64,000 bases of DNA from JAFGPS01 sp964628465 (GTDB taxonomy: Bacteria; Planctomycetota; Phycisphaerae; Sedimentisphaerales; Anaerobacaceae), in contig CAZVOA010000009.1 in the NCBI GenBank assembly GCA_964628465.1, forward strand, positions 36,633 to 100,632. The letters are read 5' to 3'. Numbering within the stretch: position 1 is the first letter of the stretch; every line of letters starts with the position of its first letter. This document shows positions 62,209 to 64,000 of this stretch, one piece after another. Both the position numbers and the translations under genes were made by a program. Below the pieces are notes generated by a model. That model saw nothing but the letters and a program-made list of their open reading frames with translations, had not been told where the DNA came from and ran no database searches.

Positions 62209-63663
62209 TTATACAGTTCCTTCACTCTGTTTTCGGCGTGCAAGCAAATCATTTTCAATTTCCAGCATCTTCTTGGTGCTCAAAGGATAAGCGAACATGA
62301 CTAAAACGCCGAGTAAAGTGAAAATCGCAGGATAAATACTATTCAGCATAACAATACCGCGTACAGCTTCAGGTAATTGTTCAGCCGGCGCTGCAATTTC
62401 CACACCATCTACTATTGTTTTTCCAACATAACCATACCAATCAAGAATCCTTACTGTTGCGAACGCTCCCACAGCCAGACCCAATTTCAGGAAGAACAAA
62501 GAGGCCGCCATCATTAAAGCAGTTGAGCGTCTGCCTGTTTTCCATTCATTATAATCAGCACAATCAGTGAACATTGCCCATTGCATAGCCGAAACCGGTC
62601 CTAACGCAAAAGATCTGAAGAAATTAAGAATGAAAATAAGATTTAGATCATCTTTTCCCAGCTTAGCAAAAAGAAGAGTTGTGACACCAGCTATGGCTAA
62701 AGCACCCCAATAAGTGAATGCTTTTCCAACATACCTGCTGATAATTTTTGTTGCCATAACACCGGCAATCGTAAGAAGAGCGCCAGATACGAGGTAAGTC
62801 GTTAATAATCCCTGGAATGACCAGCCGCCTTCGGGTGTATAACCAAATAATGATACATCTCCGGCTTGTACGAAATACTGGAAGTAGTATGTTCTTGCGC
62901 CACAGTAAATAGCTACGAAAATAAGCTGGAAGAAAGTCGCGGTACCAATCATCAACCAAGGTATGTTTGAAAGTAAATCTTTTATATCCTGTCCTATAGG
63001 ATTTTTTTGGCCTTTTGGTGGCTGAATACGCTCTTTTGTAGTAAAGAAGGTTATATAAAGCAAAACAATTGCTGCGACGGAAAGAATTGTCATTGTTATT
63101 TGATATCCTTTGGTCGTCGGTTTATCACTGCCACCGAGCATTGTAGGGAGCAATCCAACAGCCGTCATTACAATGAACTGGCCGATAAAGACGCCTACGA
63201 AGCGAAATGATGAAAGCACAGTTCTATCTGCTGTATTCGATGTCATAACACCCATAAGCGAGCAATATGGAACATTGACAAAAGTATAAAGCATCATCGC
63301 TGCATTATAGGTTATATAAGCATAAAGCAGTTTCATGCCGGGAGTAAAATCAGGTGTTGTAAATGTCAAAATACCCATTACGCCAAACGGTATGGCGCCA
63401 AACAATATAAACGGTCGATATTTTCCCCATCTTGTATTTGTTCTATCAGCAAGCATGCCCATAGCCGGGTCATTAACAGCATCAAAGATTTTACTGACCA
63501 AAAACATTGTTGCTAAAGCTTTGGCCTCTATTCCGAATATATCTGTGTAGAAAATCGGCATGAATGTCATAAAGGTTTGGAAAAAAAGATTTGAGGCTAA
63601 GTCACCACAGGCAAAACCAACTTTTTCACCTATTGATAGCTTCTTCTGCATTTCAGGCTGCAT
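62209..63663 (-). CDS. GPH-family sugar:cation symporter
   Basis: 484 residues with AAGGAGTG before the start. The glycoside-pentoside-hexuronide family opening is clear: KLSIGEKVGFACGDLASNLFF, FLVSKIFDAVNDPAMGMLADRT and TRWGKYRPFI. About 12 membrane helices; FTDCADYNEWKTGRRSTALM in the second half is another family hallmark. It imports a mono- or disaccharide with a cation. Next to an intracellular GH3 enzyme, a beta-linked disaccharide or xylo-oligosaccharide is the likely substrate. Confidence 0.92.
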   Translation of the reverse strand: MQPEMQKKLSIGEKVGFACGDLASNLFFQTFMTFMPIFYTDIFGIEAKALATMFLVSKIFDAVNDPAMGMLADRTNTRWGKYRPFILFGAIPFGVMGILTFTTPDFTPGMKLLYAYITYNAAMMLYTFVNVPYCSLMGVMTSNTADRTVLSSFRFVGVFIGQFIVMTAVGLLPTMLGGSDKPTTKGYQITMTILSVAAIVLLYITFFTTKERIQPPKGQKNPIGQDIKDLLSNIPWLMIGTATFFQLIFVAIYCGARTYYFQYFVQAGDVSLFGYTPEGGWSFQGLLTTYLVSGALLTIAGVMATKIISRYVGKAFTYWGALAIAGVTTLLFAKLGKDDLNLIFILNFFRSFALGPVSAMQWAMFTDCADYNEWKTGRRSTALMMAASLFFLKLGLAVGAFATVRILDWYGYVGKTIVDGVEIAAPAEQLPEAVRGIVMLNSIYPAIFTLLGVLVMFAYPLSTKKMLEIENDLLARRKQSEGTV

Positions 63664-63884
63664 AATTCACTCCTTTTATTTCTGAATTATTAATTTCTTC
63701 CACAGGCTTGAACGGATAAAACAACAAACCTGTACAGAATTTGTCGTTATAATAACGAAGGCTTTATGGTTTGGCAATTTTTTTCTGGTCAAAAGCCTGA
63801 ATTATTATTCTTCATTATATTTCATATAAGGCTCATTTTATCCCGCGGGTAACTGATTTTTATATTTTATTTTGTAAAAAAGTT

Positions 63885-63913
63885 TTGTCCTTGGCTTAAC
63901 TTTGAGGTAAAAT
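63885..63913 (+). promoter_or_regulatory. Promoter of tRNA-Pro
   Basis: TTGTCC (63885-63890), a 17-base spacer and TAAAAT (63908-63913), about ten bases before the mature tRNA. Position and spacing are those of a sigma-70 promoter. Confidence 0.5.
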
Positions 63914-63923
63914 AGAGTTTTTC

Positions 63924-63998
63924 CGGGGCGTAGCGCAGTTTGGCTAGCGCGCTTGACTGGGGGTCAAGAGGTCGCAGGTTCAAGTCCTGTCGCCCCGA
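63924..63998 (+). tRNA. tRNA-Pro (anticodon GGG)
   Basis: Cloverleaf read by eye: acceptor CGGGGCG (63924-63930) with CGCCCCG (63991-63997), D stem GCGC, anticodon stem CTTGA/TCAAG around loop CTGGGGG, and TPsiC arm with TTCAAGT. The anticodon GGG reads CCC and CCU proline codons. The discriminator is A and the 3' CCA is not encoded. Confidence 0.95.
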
Positions 63999-64000
63999 TT

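Overview
The window reads as a chromosomal segment of an AT-leaning, Gram-negative-type bacterium, most likely a planctomycete of the class Phycisphaerae (Sedimentisphaerales-like). That placement is inferred from outer-membrane porins, a PEP-CTERM-like surface protein, a very large secreted protein with GEVED domains, polysaccharide-oriented hydrolases and many short hypothetical genes separated by dispersed palindromes. No rRNA, mcrA-type or other decisive marker is present, so the taxonomy is an inference.

Layout. 1-2.1 kb (minus): mutL coupled to a cut-off BtuF-like binding lipoprotein. 2.2-7.1 kb (plus): a DcaP-like porin, then acetyl-CoA synthetase with an OFA-family transporter (probable carboxylate uptake and activation). 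7.4-18.9 kb is a mixed region: a PilZ protein, a gingipain-like C25 peptidase, a CE1-type esterase whose signal peptide is frameshifted, a DUF3788 protein, a winged-helix/TIR-like protein (possible defence NADase), a PilB/GspE-like ATPase, a secreted alpha/beta hydrolase, a Tat flavoprotein with a pentahaem cytochrome c (extracytoplasmic respiratory reductase pair), and a PAC2 protein.

18.9-28.9 kb (minus) is the most unusual part. A 1592-residue secreted protein carries a roughly 600-residue ladder of 85 cysteines spaced almost exactly every seven residues. It is followed by two large overlapping membrane proteins, each with an exosortase-like membrane half that lacks the expected catalytic cysteine and with extracytoplasmic GldG/DUF4350-like domains. 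I see no established system with this combination.

29.6-43.0 kb (plus) is one long chemotaxis operon: cheW, a second DcaP-like porin, two chemoreceptors, cheY, cheX, a CheC-like/CBS fusion, cheA, cheR, cheD and cheB. 43.1-52.3 kb (minus) holds an LRR membrane protein and then a housekeeping operon transcribed purA-uppS-cdsA-phoH-pgpH-ybeY-corC-recO (lipid carrier and phospholipid synthesis, RNA maturation, repair). 52.6-55.3 kb (minus) has two hypotheticals and a PgpA-UppP fusion, which joins two lipid-phosphate phosphatases in one protein. 55.5-58.7 kb (plus) is a run of small membrane, zinc-ribbon, PEP-CTERM-like and lipoprotein genes. 58.8-63.7 kb holds a dus tRNA dihydrouridine synthase, then a GH3 beta-glucosidase paired with a GPH sugar symporter. 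The window ends with tRNA-Pro(GGG).

How it fits together: the organism appears to be a heterotroph using plant or algal polysaccharide breakdown products (feruloyl-esterase-like enzyme, GH3 plus GPH transporter, acetate activation), with outer-membrane porins, chemotaxis tied to one of them, and a dedicated extracytoplasmic electron-acceptor reductase. No insertion sequence, integrase or CRISPR array was recognised.
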